Source: Sphingobacterium spiritivorum (GTDB lineage: Bacteria > Bacteroidota > Bacteroidia > Sphingobacteriales > Sphingobacteriaceae). Taken from it: a DNA stretch of 64,000 nt. Position 1 is the first letter of the stretch. Every line of letters begins with the position of its first letter. The DNA lies in contig NZ_CP068082.1 in the NCBI RefSeq assembly GCF_016724845.1, positions 4,526,001 through 4,590,000 on the forward strand. Direction: 5' to 3'. Both the position numbers and the translations under genes were made by a program. Below the pieces are notes generated by a model, which saw nothing but the letters and a program-made list of their open reading frames with translations, did not search any database and was not told where the DNA came from. This document shows positions 17,955 through 27,018 of this stretch, in pieces.

Positions 17955-18440
17955 ATGGAAAATAGCGGAGCCTCGAGGAAAAATTTGCATCTGCACAGTT
18001 TGTTATATGCGATAATATGGGCTGTGTATATGGCTGTAATAATGCCTTTGGCAGATAAGGTAACCGGACCATGCGAGGGTACGCCCGGTCATGATTATAC
18101 GGGTGCATTTATTGTACTGCCACTTTATTTTGTTTTGTTTGCAGGTTGGATATATTACATCAGCAGAAAGATGATAAAGATGGTACATATATGGCTGCTC
18201 ATTCTGATGATATTGTTTGTAATACCTGTAGGCATAGCAATTATAGTTGCCGGTATTTTTTATATGGATAGTATGATTTCGTTTATGCAGGATTCAGAAT
18301 GGTTTTCATATTTTTACGAATATGGATGCTATGCTGACCTCGAGGTGCGTGAACTGCCCATACTAACCGGTACAAGTATAGGGCTTGGGCTGTCTCTATA
18401 TGCGCTGTTACTAGTATTTAGGAGAAAAGAAGGGAGATAA
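17955..18440 (+). CDS. Membrane protein of unknown function
   Basis: A 161-aa protein with four predicted helices, one with a loop containing CEGTPGHDYTGAF and another after FSYFYEYGCYADLEVREL. A start at ATG 17955 is used; a TTG at 17886 would overlap the previous gene. It ends in a basic tail (VFRRKEGR), consistent with an inner-membrane protein. No family is recognised. Confidence 0.5.
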   Translation: MENSGASRKNLHLHSLLYAIIWAVYMAVIMPLADKVTGPCEGTPGHDYTGAFIVLPLYFVLFAGWIYYISRKMIKMVHIWLLILMILFVIPVGIAIIVAGIFYMDSMISFMQDSEWFSYFYEYGCYADLEVRELPILTGTSIGLGLSLYALLLVFRRKEGR

Positions 18441-18493
18441 GTCAGGAGCGATTGTAAAATTTATAATGTATTTATTTTGTAACTAACCTTATT

Positions 18494-19057
18494 ATGCCGG
18501 ATATAAATAATGTACCGGATCATCTCATTGGGCTGATTCAGAATTTTGATTACAACAGTATCAGATATTTTAAAAATAATCAGGTCTGGCTGGAGCGTCT
18601 GGGTTGGGTAGGGGAGCTAAGCTGGAATCACCAGACTATGTTTAACTTGTATTATTCAGGCATCAGAGACGATGACGGAACGATACGGAATGACAGAAAT
18701 ATTCCGCTGGTCATATGGGCACAAGTACCGGAAGGAAATCACCGTATTTTATTATTTGATGAGCGAATACATGGTTATAATGCACTTCTGGTCGAAAAGA
18801 TTAGCTCCGATCCTGTACAAGCTGATCTTTATGCAGACAAGGATGGAAACACAGTGTTTAATATCCTGATGTGGGCTAATTCAAGTATAAATTTTGAAGA
18901 TGAATTTGACTTGAACAAGGATAAGGAAATAGTCACTGTTGATGAGGAATACAGGAGTATTGACTATTTGAAAAGAAATGCTTTTGATTATATGGGTATC
19001 CTTATCATAAATGCGCATAAGGATGAAATAATATGTTTAGATATAGAATTAGTTTAG
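18494..19057 (+). CDS. Acidic cytoplasmic protein of unknown function
   Basis: A 187-aa soluble protein without signal peptide, acidic throughout (DDDGTIRNDRNIPLV, FEDEFDLNKDKEIVTVDEEY). It has a central sheet-like part (IPLVIWAQVPEGNHRILLFDE) and a C-terminal segment GILIINAHKDEIICLDIELV. It is not recognised. Placed after three membrane genes and before catB, it may be transcribed with the former. Confidence 0.5.
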   Translation: MPDINNVPDHLIGLIQNFDYNSIRYFKNNQVWLERLGWVGELSWNHQTMFNLYYSGIRDDDGTIRNDRNIPLVIWAQVPEGNHRILLFDERIHGYNALLVEKISSDPVQADLYADKDGNTVFNILMWANSSINFEDEFDLNKDKEIVTVDEEYRSIDYLKRNAFDYMGILIINAHKDEIICLDIELV

Positions 19058-19087
19058 TAATACAGATATAGATTTTATTGTTTTTAG

Positions 19088-19163
19088 TATATTTGAACAT
19101 GAAATTATCAGATTAGCATATTATTGAAGCTTGATTTTCAGGGTAGAAAAACAAGCTGCCCTG
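19088..19163 (+). promoter_or_regulatory. catB leader with overlapping alternative stems
   Basis: A TATATTTG element at 19088-19095 fits the Bacteroidota -7 consensus TAnnTTTG. A five-codon frame (ATG at 19099, stop at 19116; MKLSD) follows. Two interleaved inverted repeats come next: AGCTTG 19128-19133 with CAAGCT 19152-19157, and CAGGG 19139-19143 with CCCTG 19159-19163. They cannot both form as simple hairpins. This resembles attenuator leaders of antibiotic-resistance genes, but the -7 element is so close to the small frame that the leader would not be translated if that promoter is used. Confidence 0.35.
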
Positions 19164-19200
19164 TTATTGTATTAGATTTAAAAATAAATATGCTATAGAA

Positions 19201-19833
19201 ATGAATAATTTTTTCGAAAGCCCATTCAAGGGCAAAATCATAAAAGATCATATCACCAACCCTAATATTATTGCCGGTAAGTATTCCTATTATTCCGGTT
19301 ATTACCACGGCCATTCATTTGACGATTGTGCACGCTATCTTTTTCCTGATAGAAAGGATGTGGATAAATTAATTATCGGTTGCTATTGTTCTATTGGCAG
19401 CGGAGCAAGTTTTATTATGGCTGGAAATCAGGGACACCGATATGACTGGTTGTCAAGTTTTCCATTCTTCTACATGCCGGATGTGGAGCATTTCAGTGCA
19501 GGCATTGATGGATTTCAACCTGCAGGAGATACTGTGATCGGTCATGATGTATGGATCGGAAGTGAAGCGATGATTATGCCGGGGATCCGGATCGGTGATG
19601 GGGCCGTTATCGGAAGCCGCGCTTTAGTGACAAAGGATGTGGAGGCTTATGCTATTATTGGCGGAAATCCGGCAAAACTAATAAATAAGAGATTTAGCGA
19701 TGATCATATTTCACTGTTGCTGGAGATGAAATGGTGGGATTGGGAAGATGCTGTTCTTAAAGAAGCCATACCATTTCTTTGCTCAAATGATATAGATGCA
19801 CTTTACAGCTATTATAGACAAAGAATCAAATAG
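19201..19833 (+). CDS. catB: Type-B chloramphenicol O-acetyltransferase
   Basis: A cytoplasmic xenobiotic acetyltransferase of the CatB class, which moves an acetyl group from acetyl-CoA to the 3-hydroxyl of chloramphenicol. The 210-aa length is exactly normal. The family-defining stretch [20 protein letters not shown] is intact, as is [26 protein letters not shown] with the catalytic His79, and FPFFYMP. Left-handed parallel beta-helix hexapeptides follow ([36 protein letters not shown]), then [11 protein letters not shown]. It is separated from the genes before it by a 143-base leader. No integron or IS is beside it, so it appears chromosomal. Whether it gives resistance is not shown by sequence. 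Confidence 0.93.
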   Translation: MNNFFESPFKGKIIKDHITNPNIIAGKYSYYSGYYHGHSFDDCARYLFPDRKDVDKLIIGCYCSIGSGASFIMAGNQGHRYDWLSSFPFFYMPDVEHFSAGIDGFQPAGDTVIGHDVWIGSEAMIMPGIRIGDGAVIGSRALVTKDVEAYAIIGGNPAKLINKRFSDDHISLLLEMKWWDWEDAVLKEAIPFLCSNDIDALYSYYRQRIK

Positions 19834-19838
19834 AATAA

Positions 19839-19874
19839 AAAGCCTGTCTCAGATCAATTTCAAAGACAGGCTTT
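19839..19874. terminator. Bidirectional terminator between catB and the M60 gene
   Basis: AAAGCCTGTCT (19839-19849) pairs perfectly with AGACAGGCTTT (19864-19874). The genes on both sides converge on it, and A/T-rich flanks give a T tail in either direction. Confidence 0.75.
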
Positions 19875-19893
19875 AGATTTTTATCTGTGTTTT

Positions 19894-21762
19894 CTATTGT
19901 TTTACCAGTTTAAACTTTTGTGAATTTCCTGTTCCGGAAGTCCATATCTGCATCAGGGTACCATTGGCGGTGGCTCCGTTTTTGACATCGAGCGACTTAT
20001 TAGTTCCAACGGCAGATTTCAAATATACATATCCTGCACCCGCATCTGCTACATCCCAGCGTTGTGCATTACCGCCGTGATATCCGTACACAATAATAGT
20101 TGTGCCATCGGCTGATCCGCCTCCCTGTACATCCAGTACTTTGGTAGTATCTGCCATCGATTTAAAGACATATTGATTTCCGGATACTTTTCTGGCCAGA
20201 AATTTCTGGTTATTACTGGCCGGATTATTTCTCGACCATAAGGTAACCGGAGTCGAATTAGCAGGTGTATGACTATTGACATCTACTACACTGCTATTAT
20301 TTACTGCTGAAACAATCTGGTAAATGCTTCCATTCTCTATAAGGGTCTGTCCCGGAGTATAGGAATCTGTCAATTGAGAAAGATCATAGGACGGAGTTGG
20401 TAAATTGAGTGCAGCTACGGCATTATAGATATTGAGGCTGTTGTCCTGAATGCCCCAGGCCTGAAAAAAGCTGGTCAGATTATAACCCGACTGCTGACAG
20501 GCTTTAAGTATGAAGTTTTTCTTCTTGGCATCACTTGAACTGTAGGTACCTGTATCTTCACGTACAGAACGGTATAGATTGGTGTAGAAGGAGTCGCCAT
20601 ATGCAAGCCACAGCTGGTGAAACATAGCCAATTTGACCCAGACTCCTTGCGAATCAAAATTCTTTGTTCCCGTGCTGCTCAGGTACGTGTGTACCTGAGG
20701 CCACACATTATCTTTAGTCAACCTCGTCGGCGTAATTCCTAAAGCACGTTCTGCTTTCAGACTAAAAATATTGACCGTAACCTCACCAAGTCCATCCCAG
20801 TCTATAGGCTGCATTTGCATCAAATGCCCAAACTCATGCCACACTCCCCAATTGGTTACAATATCTTCACCAAAGACTTTATGTGCATCGTAATTAGCAT
20901 AAGCTGTACGATAGAAAAAGGCATAATACAAACCAAATGGTACTTCTGTCTGCACCATCAAATGTGGGATCACAGGTCGCGTATGTTGAGTACTGCTATT
21001 ATTTAATCCTGCATATGTATAATGGTTATCCCAGACTGCATCAGCATTATTAAGGATCAGATCATTATTTTGCGTAGAAACTGCAGAATGCAAATTCTTT
21101 GCATATACCATATATACATTTTGCCCGACCATCAGTACATCTGTAGCATTGTTATAGGTGAGCAGTTGGTTTTGCCAGTTACTCAGCGTTGTAGAATTCT
21201 TGATGTAGACAGGTATCCGGGAAATATTTCCGGAGAAGGACAGTAATGCACTGGCACCTGGAGCCGCTGTAGCATTGGCGGGTTGCTCGTAAGTAATCCA
21301 GATAATACCACCATCAGCATTTGCGGTAATGGTATTGCTACCTGTAGAAAGATTATAAACAGGTGGATTATAAGAATAATCATGATTTCGGGAATGGGTA
21401 CCTACCTGTACTTTAGGAAGAGTAGAACCCTGCTGCAGATTAACATTAATGTTAAAACTCTGATTAGGAGCGACGTAATAACCAGTCGGAAGAATCCTTG
21501 TCGGCTCATAACTGGTTTTTAAGCGGTTTTTTAATGTTGTAGAATTAATCGTTTCCCTGAAAATTTGCTGAGGTTTGCCTATGGAATCCAATACATAGTA
21601 GGGGCTGGCAGGAGCAGCTGTACTGGTGTTAGCCATATCCAGCGTAGTTGGATTTTCATCCGGCTTTGCATTAAGGATATCCTTTTGACAGGAACTTAAT
21701 AAGGAGGCTCCGAAGAGCAGTCCACTCATGACCAGAAGGACCGGGGTAGTTCTGTTTTTCAT
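19894..21762 (-). CDS. M60-family zinc metallopeptidase lipoprotein with ricin-type lectin domain
   Basis: A 622-aa surface or periplasmic lipoprotein (LFGASLLSSC lipobox near residue 25). The central part is a peptidase M60/enhancin-like domain: His309-Glu310-Phe-Gly-His313 followed by Glu327 (HExxH, then 13 residues, then Glu), the gluzincin zinc site, preceded by an accessory beta domain (about 60-200). The C-terminal 150 residues form a ricin B-type beta-trefoil with QxW-like repeats (VLDVQGGGSADGTTIIVYGYHGGNAQRWDV written in pieces: SLDVKNGATANGTLMQIW, NSQKFKLV). M60 enzymes act on glycoproteins such as mucins, and the lectin domain would anchor it to glycan. It is alone on this strand. 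Confidence 0.88.
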   Translation of the reverse strand: MKNRTTPVLLVMSGLLFGASLLSSCQKDILNAKPDENPTTLDMANTSTAAPASPYYVLDSIGKPQQIFRETINSTTLKNRLKTSYEPTRILPTGYYVAPNQSFNINVNLQQGSTLPKVQVGTHSRNHDYSYNPPVYNLSTGSNTITANADGGIIWITYEQPANATAAPGASALLSFSGNISRIPVYIKNSTTLSNWQNQLLTYNNATDVLMVGQNVYMVYAKNLHSAVSTQNNDLILNNADAVWDNHYTYAGLNNSSTQHTRPVIPHLMVQTEVPFGLYYAFFYRTAYANYDAHKVFGEDIVTNWGVWHEFGHLMQMQPIDWDGLGEVTVNIFSLKAERALGITPTRLTKDNVWPQVHTYLSSTGTKNFDSQGVWVKLAMFHQLWLAYGDSFYTNLYRSVREDTGTYSSSDAKKKNFILKACQQSGYNLTSFFQAWGIQDNSLNIYNAVAALNLPTPSYDLSQLTDSYTPGQTLIENGSIYQIVSAVNNSSVVDVNSHTPANSTPVTLWSRNNPASNNQKFLARKVSGNQYVFKSMADTTKVLDVQGGGSADGTTIIVYGYHGGNAQRWDVADAGAGYVYLKSAVGTNKSLDVKNGATANGTLMQIWTSGTGNSQKFKLVKQ

Positions 21763-22092
21763 AATCTGATAGAATTGAGTTAGACTAATCTGAAAGCCAA
21801 AACTGTGCCTTTATTCCTACAAAGAAAAAATACCAACAACTGAATCTGCTTTAAATTCTTTTATATTCATTTTTTTAATTTACGCAATCGATTGTTCTAT
21901 TTTTTTTATTCTCATAATATGTATATCTGTCAGATATACAGCTTAGTAGTGAAAATATGAAGTTCGTCTGTATATGTGGACAACAGAATTAAAAGTATAA
22001 ATTTGATTCACAACTATAAGGTTATTAATTTTCGCTCAGCGTTCTTCTTTATAAACAACAATGTAAGCTTTATAAAGGATAAGAGGGAGCGA
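21763..22092. other. Intergenic region upstream of the M60 gene
   Basis: No gene is seen in these 330 bases. They are AT-rich and must hold the promoter of the reverse-strand M60 gene and the 3' end of the FMN reductase unit. A TTGTTGG and a TTTCTTTG, read on the reverse strand close to the M60 start, weakly resemble the -33/-7 elements but do not match the full consensus. Confidence 0.35.
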
Positions 22093-22614
22093 CTAAAGCG
22101 TTTCCTGTAAAGCTGCTGCCAGACCGGTAAGGGCAGCTTGTATATCCGGATCCGTAATCTGGCCCTCCTGATTTATTTTACTCTTGACAGCCGGTATATG
22201 AAGACAGGTATTTGCCTCTACAGAAGCGCCTAATGTGCGTAATAACAACTGAAGTTGCTTATGCGTATGTTCTCCATCTGTGGAAGCCGTGATAATAGCG
22301 ACCGGTTTATCCATCCATATGGTGGTAGCAACAGTCCATTCCAGAAGATTTTTTAGTCCGCTCGGGATACTGAAAATATACTCCGGTGAGCAGATCAATA
22401 CTGCATCAGCATCTTGTATAATCTGTCGTAGCGCAATGATCTCAATAGGTGGACGCTCTGTACTCTCTGTCGGGTCAAAATGCGGAAGTTCCTTGAGCCG
22501 GTCAAAAACCAAAAGCTGGATTTCATCGTCCAATAGTGTTTTTAAGAATTCGACAATCTTGTGGCTTGATGATGCTGCAGCAGCACTTCCAACTATGGCT
22601 ATTATATTTTTCAT
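22093..22614 (-). CDS. NADPH-dependent FMN reductase family flavoprotein
   Basis: A 173-aa cytoplasmic flavodoxin-fold enzyme expected to bind FMN and reduce flavin, quinone or azo substrates with NAD(P)H. Visible motifs are the phosphate-loop region IAIVGSAAAASSSHKIVEFL, the ALRQIIQDADAVLICSPEYIFSIPSGLKNLLEW segment in two parts (DADAVLICSPEY and IPSGLKNLLEW, the isoalloxazine-contact region) and MDKPVAIITASTDGEHTHKQL. The usual GSLR loop is replaced by GSAAAASSS. It is a single gene. Confidence 0.85.
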   Translation of the reverse strand: MKNIIAIVGSAAAASSSHKIVEFLKTLLDDEIQLLVFDRLKELPHFDPTESTERPPIEIIALRQIIQDADAVLICSPEYIFSIPSGLKNLLEWTVATTIWMDKPVAIITASTDGEHTHKQLQLLLRTLGASVEANTCLHIPAVKSKINQEGQITDPDIQAALTGLAAALQETL

Positions 22615-22733
22615 ATACGTATACCCGACTTAGGATGCGAAGGTAACATTTCCTGTTATCATTTAAAAAAAATCACCGGCCATTTGAGTCAAATCAGAAG
22701 GGGATTAAAAAACACACCGACCAGTCCACTTAC

Positions 22734-23810
22734 TTACAGCAATTCCTTACTTTCCATACTTTCCCAAAAATCCATAGCTTCCTCCAGTTTTGATCTTTCA
22801 TATCGAATAGTAATAAAACTGCCCTGCTCTTCATTCCCGGATACAAAAAGATAAGCGACCCACTTATCAGGCAACATGAGTTTAATTGACGTTCCGCCGT
22901 GTTCATCGGTCTCAATCAATTCTTTATCCATATTCGTCAATTGAGAATAGGTATGGGTTAGTACTGTTTTGAAAAAAGTATTTTCACGCAGATACAGAAT
23001 ATTAAGCAGTAACTCTTGTTTTATAGCCGACCTGTTCGATTCTAATTCCATCCTGAAAGGTATGGTACGGCTAAAGTAAAGTTCAAGATCTTCGCATCCG
23101 CTAAGTGAAGCTATATATTGTGTGCTGTCTGTTAAAGTAATCACTTCTGTATATTCTTCATTAAACTGATCGTCTGGTTGTAATGTAGGCTTTATCAGCT
23201 GACGATCATTAGGTATGAATATTTGCTTTTTCACATCTGCCATAGGACAACGCTGATAATGCACTTCAACAACTTTATTATCCTGAAAGGAGAATACGAG
23301 GTTCACCTGTTTTAATTCTATATCATCTTCATCGTAAGCAGACCGTGACATGGGATTTTCATTGTATGTGGTATATATTTTTCCCTTTTCTACACGATCA
23401 ATGGTCAGATGACCATATGAAAATTTACCACCTCCGAATATAGAATACTGGTTGAGGATATGATGCTCTTTATCCAATAATACAAGTAGATAATTATATC
23501 CATAGGCATTGCCACCTCCGCCAAGACCCTCATCCATAAACTGGAAAACAGCATCCGGAAATCCATCCTGATTAAAATCATCCACCCAAAGGGGAGAAGA
23601 TTCGGCAGAATAACAGGAGAGAAAATTTCCGTCTTCATCCCTGACACAGTTATCTCCGGCTGTCGTCTTGCCTTCTGCCTGCTGCAATTTGAGCTGGACA
23701 AGCTGATCTCCGATTTGTTTCAATATGACCGAATCTAATGTGTGGGCATTGGCGCAAGTCGTGCTAAACAATATAAAAGCGAATATTAAACGGATAACTA
23801 TTGACTTCAT
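22734..23810 (-). CDS. Exported protein of unknown function with FG-GAP-like segment
   Basis: A 358-aa protein with signal peptide MKSIVIRLIFAFILFSTTCANAH. Residues about 75-110 include PLWVDDFNQDGFPDAVFQF, an Asp-rich loop of the VCBS/FG-GAP or dockerin-like type (DxNxDGxxD) that could bind calcium, followed by GLGGGGNAYGYNYLLVLLD. The C-terminal half has no recognised fold. Function unknown. Confidence 0.55.
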   Translation of the reverse strand: MKSIVIRLIFAFILFSTTCANAHTLDSVILKQIGDQLVQLKLQQAEGKTTAGDNCVRDEDGNFLSCYSAESSPLWVDDFNQDGFPDAVFQFMDEGLGGGGNAYGYNYLLVLLDKEHHILNQYSIFGGGKFSYGHLTIDRVEKGKIYTTYNENPMSRSAYDEDDIELKQVNLVFSFQDNKVVEVHYQRCPMADVKKQIFIPNDRQLIKPTLQPDDQFNEEYTEVITLTDSTQYIASLSGCEDLELYFSRTIPFRMELESNRSAIKQELLLNILYLRENTFFKTVLTHTYSQLTNMDKELIETDEHGGTSIKLMLPDKWVAYLFVSGNEEQGSFITIRYERSKLEEAMDFWESMESKELL

Positions 23811-24174
23811 GTCTTTAACCTTTATGAGCCAAAACTAAATAAAAGAATGTCTGATAACCAGCCCGGATTCAAATTCGTTTATGAAGATCTGTAATTCGCC
23901 ATAATTTATCGGTAATCCGTATTCATTTGCCCGGGTCCATGCTTTATACAATGTTGCTACAAGTAATACCCGTAAGCAAATAATGGCCGGATAGATACAA
24001 ATCTGGATTGAGGGTCTGCAAATGTGGATTTACACTTCGTATTAAAAACAACATGATTATTTTTGTTGTTATCTGATACCTTATCATCTGCCAGGTAAAT
24101 AGCCGTGTTCAGAGATAAGTTGTAATAAAAGAAAAGTGAAATGTTAATACAGAAATATTTAAATTAACAAAAAC
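23811..24174. other. Divergent intergenic region
   Basis: These 364 bases separate the reverse exported-protein gene from the forward membrane-gene cluster and must hold both promoters. No full TAnnTTTG element, no operator-like palindrome and no credible small gene was found; an AACAAC/GTTGTT weak hairpin near 24050 is the only structure noticed. Confidence 0.35.
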
Positions 24175-24474
24175 ATGCAATCTACTGAAGAAATAAATAC
24201 ATCAAGATCTCTGAGTGCAAAACTTTTGGCCCTTCTGTACATACTTGTCTTAATCTATTTAGGACTTATTTTACCTTCGGAAAATGATCAGTTTTTAATA
24301 CCCGTTATTTATTTAGTCGTAATTGCTGTACTGCAGTTTAGCTTTGTCGTCTATTACAGATTACGGTTTAAGTCAGCAGCAGTTATTTTCTTAATCCTTG
24401 TCGTTGTATTACTCAGCCTGTTCGCCGGATTTCTTTATTATATCAGTGGATTGGCAGCAGCCTATAAAAACTAA
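24175..24474 (+). CDS. Small three-helix membrane protein
   Basis: A 99-aa protein with three membrane helices (LLALLYILVLIYLGLILP; FLIPVIYLVVIAVLQFSFVVYY; AAVIFLILVVVLLSLFAGFLYYI). No family is recognised. Its stop is three bases before the ATG of the next gene, so both are surely in one operon; the cluster continues to 27603. Confidence 0.5.
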   Translation: MQSTEEINTSRSLSAKLLALLYILVLIYLGLILPSENDQFLIPVIYLVVIAVLQFSFVVYYRLRFKSAAVIFLILVVVLLSLFAGFLYYISGLAAAYKN

Positions 24475-24477
24475 ACA

Positions 24478-25116
24478 ATGAATATCCTAAATAAAATATA
24501 TAGCCTGTTGATTCTGATCGTTATTGTGTTAGCCGTAATCGCACTAATAGACCGGAGTAAAAAAATAGATTACAGCACATTGCTGTTTACCTCAGAGCCG
24601 CTCAGAGTAAGAGAGATTTATCTCAAAAATGGGAATAGTGATGACTATGGAAATTTTAATTATCCAAATCCTGAATATTTTGCCTGGAAACAATCCGATC
24701 CTTCAGCTGATAACCGTTTTTTGAATTTTCCGGATTCACTTTCTGTTAGCTATTTCTCTTACACGGATAGTTTATTCTATCACAGCAATGTTTCGATCAG
24801 GGATTTTAATCCTGAAGCCTGGAAAGAATATAAGAAAGCCGGGCAGTACAATACATTTAGCTTAGGTATAGCTAATAAAGGCTGGATAATGTTGTGGTGT
24901 ACGAATGATAGCAAGGGAACCACATTATTACTGAAAACTCAACTCAAACCTGTTGAACCAGTACCACAGGATCTGTATTATATCAAACAGTATAATAAAC
25001 AAGACTATATAACTGAGATGTTTGACAAACTTAGTGACAGTATAAGGTTAAATATTAAAAATCACTATTACAATACAGATTATCAGGATAGTATAGATTA
25101 CAATCTGAAACCATAA
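24478..25116 (+). CDS. Membrane-anchored protein of unknown function
   Basis: A 212-aa protein with one N-terminal helix (YSLLILIVIVLAVIALIDR) and an extracytoplasmic domain carrying FNYPNPEYFAWKQSDPSADNRFLNFPDSLSV (in parts) and LYYIKQYNKQDYITEMFDKL. No known domain is recognised. It is three bases downstream of the small membrane gene. Confidence 0.5.
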   Translation: MNILNKIYSLLILIVIVLAVIALIDRSKKIDYSTLLFTSEPLRVREIYLKNGNSDDYGNFNYPNPEYFAWKQSDPSADNRFLNFPDSLSVSYFSYTDSLFYHSNVSIRDFNPEAWKEYKKAGQYNTFSLGIANKGWIMLWCTNDSKGTTLLLKTQLKPVEPVPQDLYYIKQYNKQDYITEMFDKLSDSIRLNIKNHYYNTDYQDSIDYNLKP

Positions 25117-25163
25117 CGACTAAAAATATATATTATTAAACATAAAAAATCATCCATTGCATT

Positions 25164-25850
25164 ATGAAAGGAAAAAAACGCACCATGTTAATTGTAATTA
25201 GCAGTATTATAGTCTTTATCTTGTTATTTCTTCATTTTGTGGTGGGCTGGCATCATATTCCGCACCATCTTCGGGATTTAAAGGATGAGTTTCTGAACAG
25301 CTCATCTTCGTCAGATATACATAATGGTGAGGCTGCAGGAGTAGATACCATAAGTGTAGGAGTAGATTATGCCACTCGTGCTATTTCAGAGCCTCTGGAT
25401 ACGTTGATGTGGGGACAGCAGATAAGAGCAGGTGAGTTTGTTCCTGAAGGTGTAAAGGAAGAATATAATTACATTAAAAGCATTGACTTTAGCAAATTAT
25501 CTCCGGCAGAAGATGTTCCGACAGATGAAGAAGCACAGTTTGCTATTGTAAGACACTACAAACAAGAGGTTGTCAGCTTATTGAAATCCAATGATGCGCA
25601 TATACGTATAGGAAAGGGGTATAATGCACCTCTTCAGAAAAGAGATGATAACGAACAGGAAATCGCACGGGTGACTGCCATGGTATCTGCATTCAATACA
25701 AAAGGTGTAAATCTGGGTAATATCCAGATGCCGTTGGGTATAGTTTATGACTTTGTCAAATTTGCATCCGACCCGAATACATGGTATATAACAGATTTCA
25801 GCCAAACCATACCTTATGATTATGAACTTAATAAAGACCGTCTTGATTAA
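25164..25850 (+). CDS. Membrane-anchored protein of unknown function
   Basis: A 228-aa protein with an N-terminal helix (TMLIVISSIIVFILLFLHFVVGW), a Ser-rich linker (LNSSSSSDIH) and a soluble domain with AISEPLDTLMWGQQIRAG and PTDEEAQFAIVRHYKQEVVSLL. No family recognised. Its last 35 bases overlap the start of the following PQQ-propeller gene in another frame, which supports co-translation. Confidence 0.5.
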   Translation: MKGKKRTMLIVISSIIVFILLFLHFVVGWHHIPHHLRDLKDEFLNSSSSSDIHNGEAAGVDTISVGVDYATRAISEPLDTLMWGQQIRAGEFVPEGVKEEYNYIKSIDFSKLSPAEDVPTDEEAQFAIVRHYKQEVVSLLKSNDAHIRIGKGYNAPLQKRDDNEQEIARVTAMVSAFNTKGVNLGNIQMPLGIVYDFVKFASDPNTWYITDFSQTIPYDYELNKDRLD

Positions 25851-27009
25851 ATTATTCCTGTTTGCAAGTGCCGTACTTTCTCTTTTTGTCGGATGTAAGG
25901 ATAATAAAGGTGAAAATAAAGCAAAAACCAGTCTTTTTGTATCCACAAATGCAGGAAGTATGTATGCATTTGATATTGTTGAGGACAAACTAATCTGGCA
26001 GAAAGAGGTCAGAGATAGCAATATAGATGAACTCACCTATTTTTCTTTTTATAAAGATGAAGTTATTAAAAGCTATCTGGACGCCCGTATAGTTGGCTTG
26101 GAAAGAAGCACAGGTAAGGAGAAATGGACCTTTGAAGATAAAGTTTCACCGGATCAGCAATATTATGACTATAACTTTTCGGATGTAAGATTTGTACATT
26201 TTTATCAGGAGCCTGCCATTTACCAGAATGCGATGTTATTTGCAAATAGTCATGGCGAGATTAAATCTGTAGACATTCCTTCCTTAAAAGAGAACTGGAT
26301 ATACCAGTGTGAAGTTCCGTTATTCAGTGCTCCACAAATTCTCGGAAGTTCAGTCTACATGAATATTGGTTACAGGTTACTGAAATTATCCGCCGCAAAA
26401 GGAAAGCTTTTGCAGAGTTATAACTTCGATGAAGGTTCATCTTTTCCGGTTAAAACGGAGGGAAACAGAATTTATCTGTTAACAGAAAGAGGAACAGTAA
26501 TTTGCTGGGATGATAATCTGGAAGTTGTCTGGACCTTTTCTCCGAAAGATGAGGACTTGCATATCAATAAGAATCTGCTGATAAATGACAATCAGATACT
26601 GATAGGAAGTAACCGGTTATTAAGTATAGATAAAGCGACCGGAAAATTATTATGGAAGCTTGACTTTAAGGAGTCTGGCATATTTACCGAAGAAAAGCTT
26701 TCCGAAGAAGTCACCAATTATGAAACAGATATTCGTTCTCTTGTGACTACAGACGAAGGTTTTGTAGTGAATACAAATTCCCATATTGTTACGCTCAGTA
26801 AAAAGGGAAAAGTAATGCAGAAATATAAATGGCCCGAGCCGGATATGCTTATGGGCTTATCTTATGAAAACGGATTTTATTATGTTGTTACGAAATCCGG
26901 AAAATTATTTAAAACAGACCTGGATTTTAAAGAACGTAAACTGTTAAAAGAAAAGATAAATTTCAATTTTGAAAGAGGTCTTGAAGATGTCTGTTTTAGA
27001 TTTGATTAA
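25816..27009 (+). CDS. PQQ-like beta-propeller lipoprotein
   Basis: A 397-aa lipoprotein (lipobox LSLFVGC) made of PQQ/BamB-type propeller blades. The blade signatures are clear: AGSMYAFDIVEDKLIWQKEV, ARIVGLERSTGKEKWTFED, RLLKLSAAKGKLLQSYNF, GTVICWDDNLEVVWTF, RLLSIDKATGKLLWKLDF and HIVTLSKKGKVMQKYKW. Such propellers either scaffold outer-membrane machinery (BamB) or bind ligands. The length is close to BamB, but nothing else of the BAM machinery is here, and the gene sits in a cluster of unknown membrane proteins. The start overlaps the previous gene; ATGs at 25816 and 25822 are equally possible. Confidence 0.75.
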   Translation: MIMNLIKTVLIKLFLFASAVLSLFVGCKDNKGENKAKTSLFVSTNAGSMYAFDIVEDKLIWQKEVRDSNIDELTYFSFYKDEVIKSYLDARIVGLERSTGKEKWTFEDKVSPDQQYYDYNFSDVRFVHFYQEPAIYQNAMLFANSHGEIKSVDIPSLKENWIYQCEVPLFSAPQILGSSVYMNIGYRLLKLSAAKGKLLQSYNFDEGSSFPVKTEGNRIYLLTERGTVICWDDNLEVVWTFSPKDEDLHINKNLLINDNQILIGSNRLLSIDKATGKLLWKLDFKESGIFTEEKLSEEVTNYETDIRSLVTTDEGFVVNTNSHIVTLSKKGKVMQKYKWPEPDMLMGLSYENGFYYVVTKSGKLFKTDLDFKERKLLKEKINFNFERGLEDVCFRFD

Positions 27010-27018
27010 ATACTTTAT

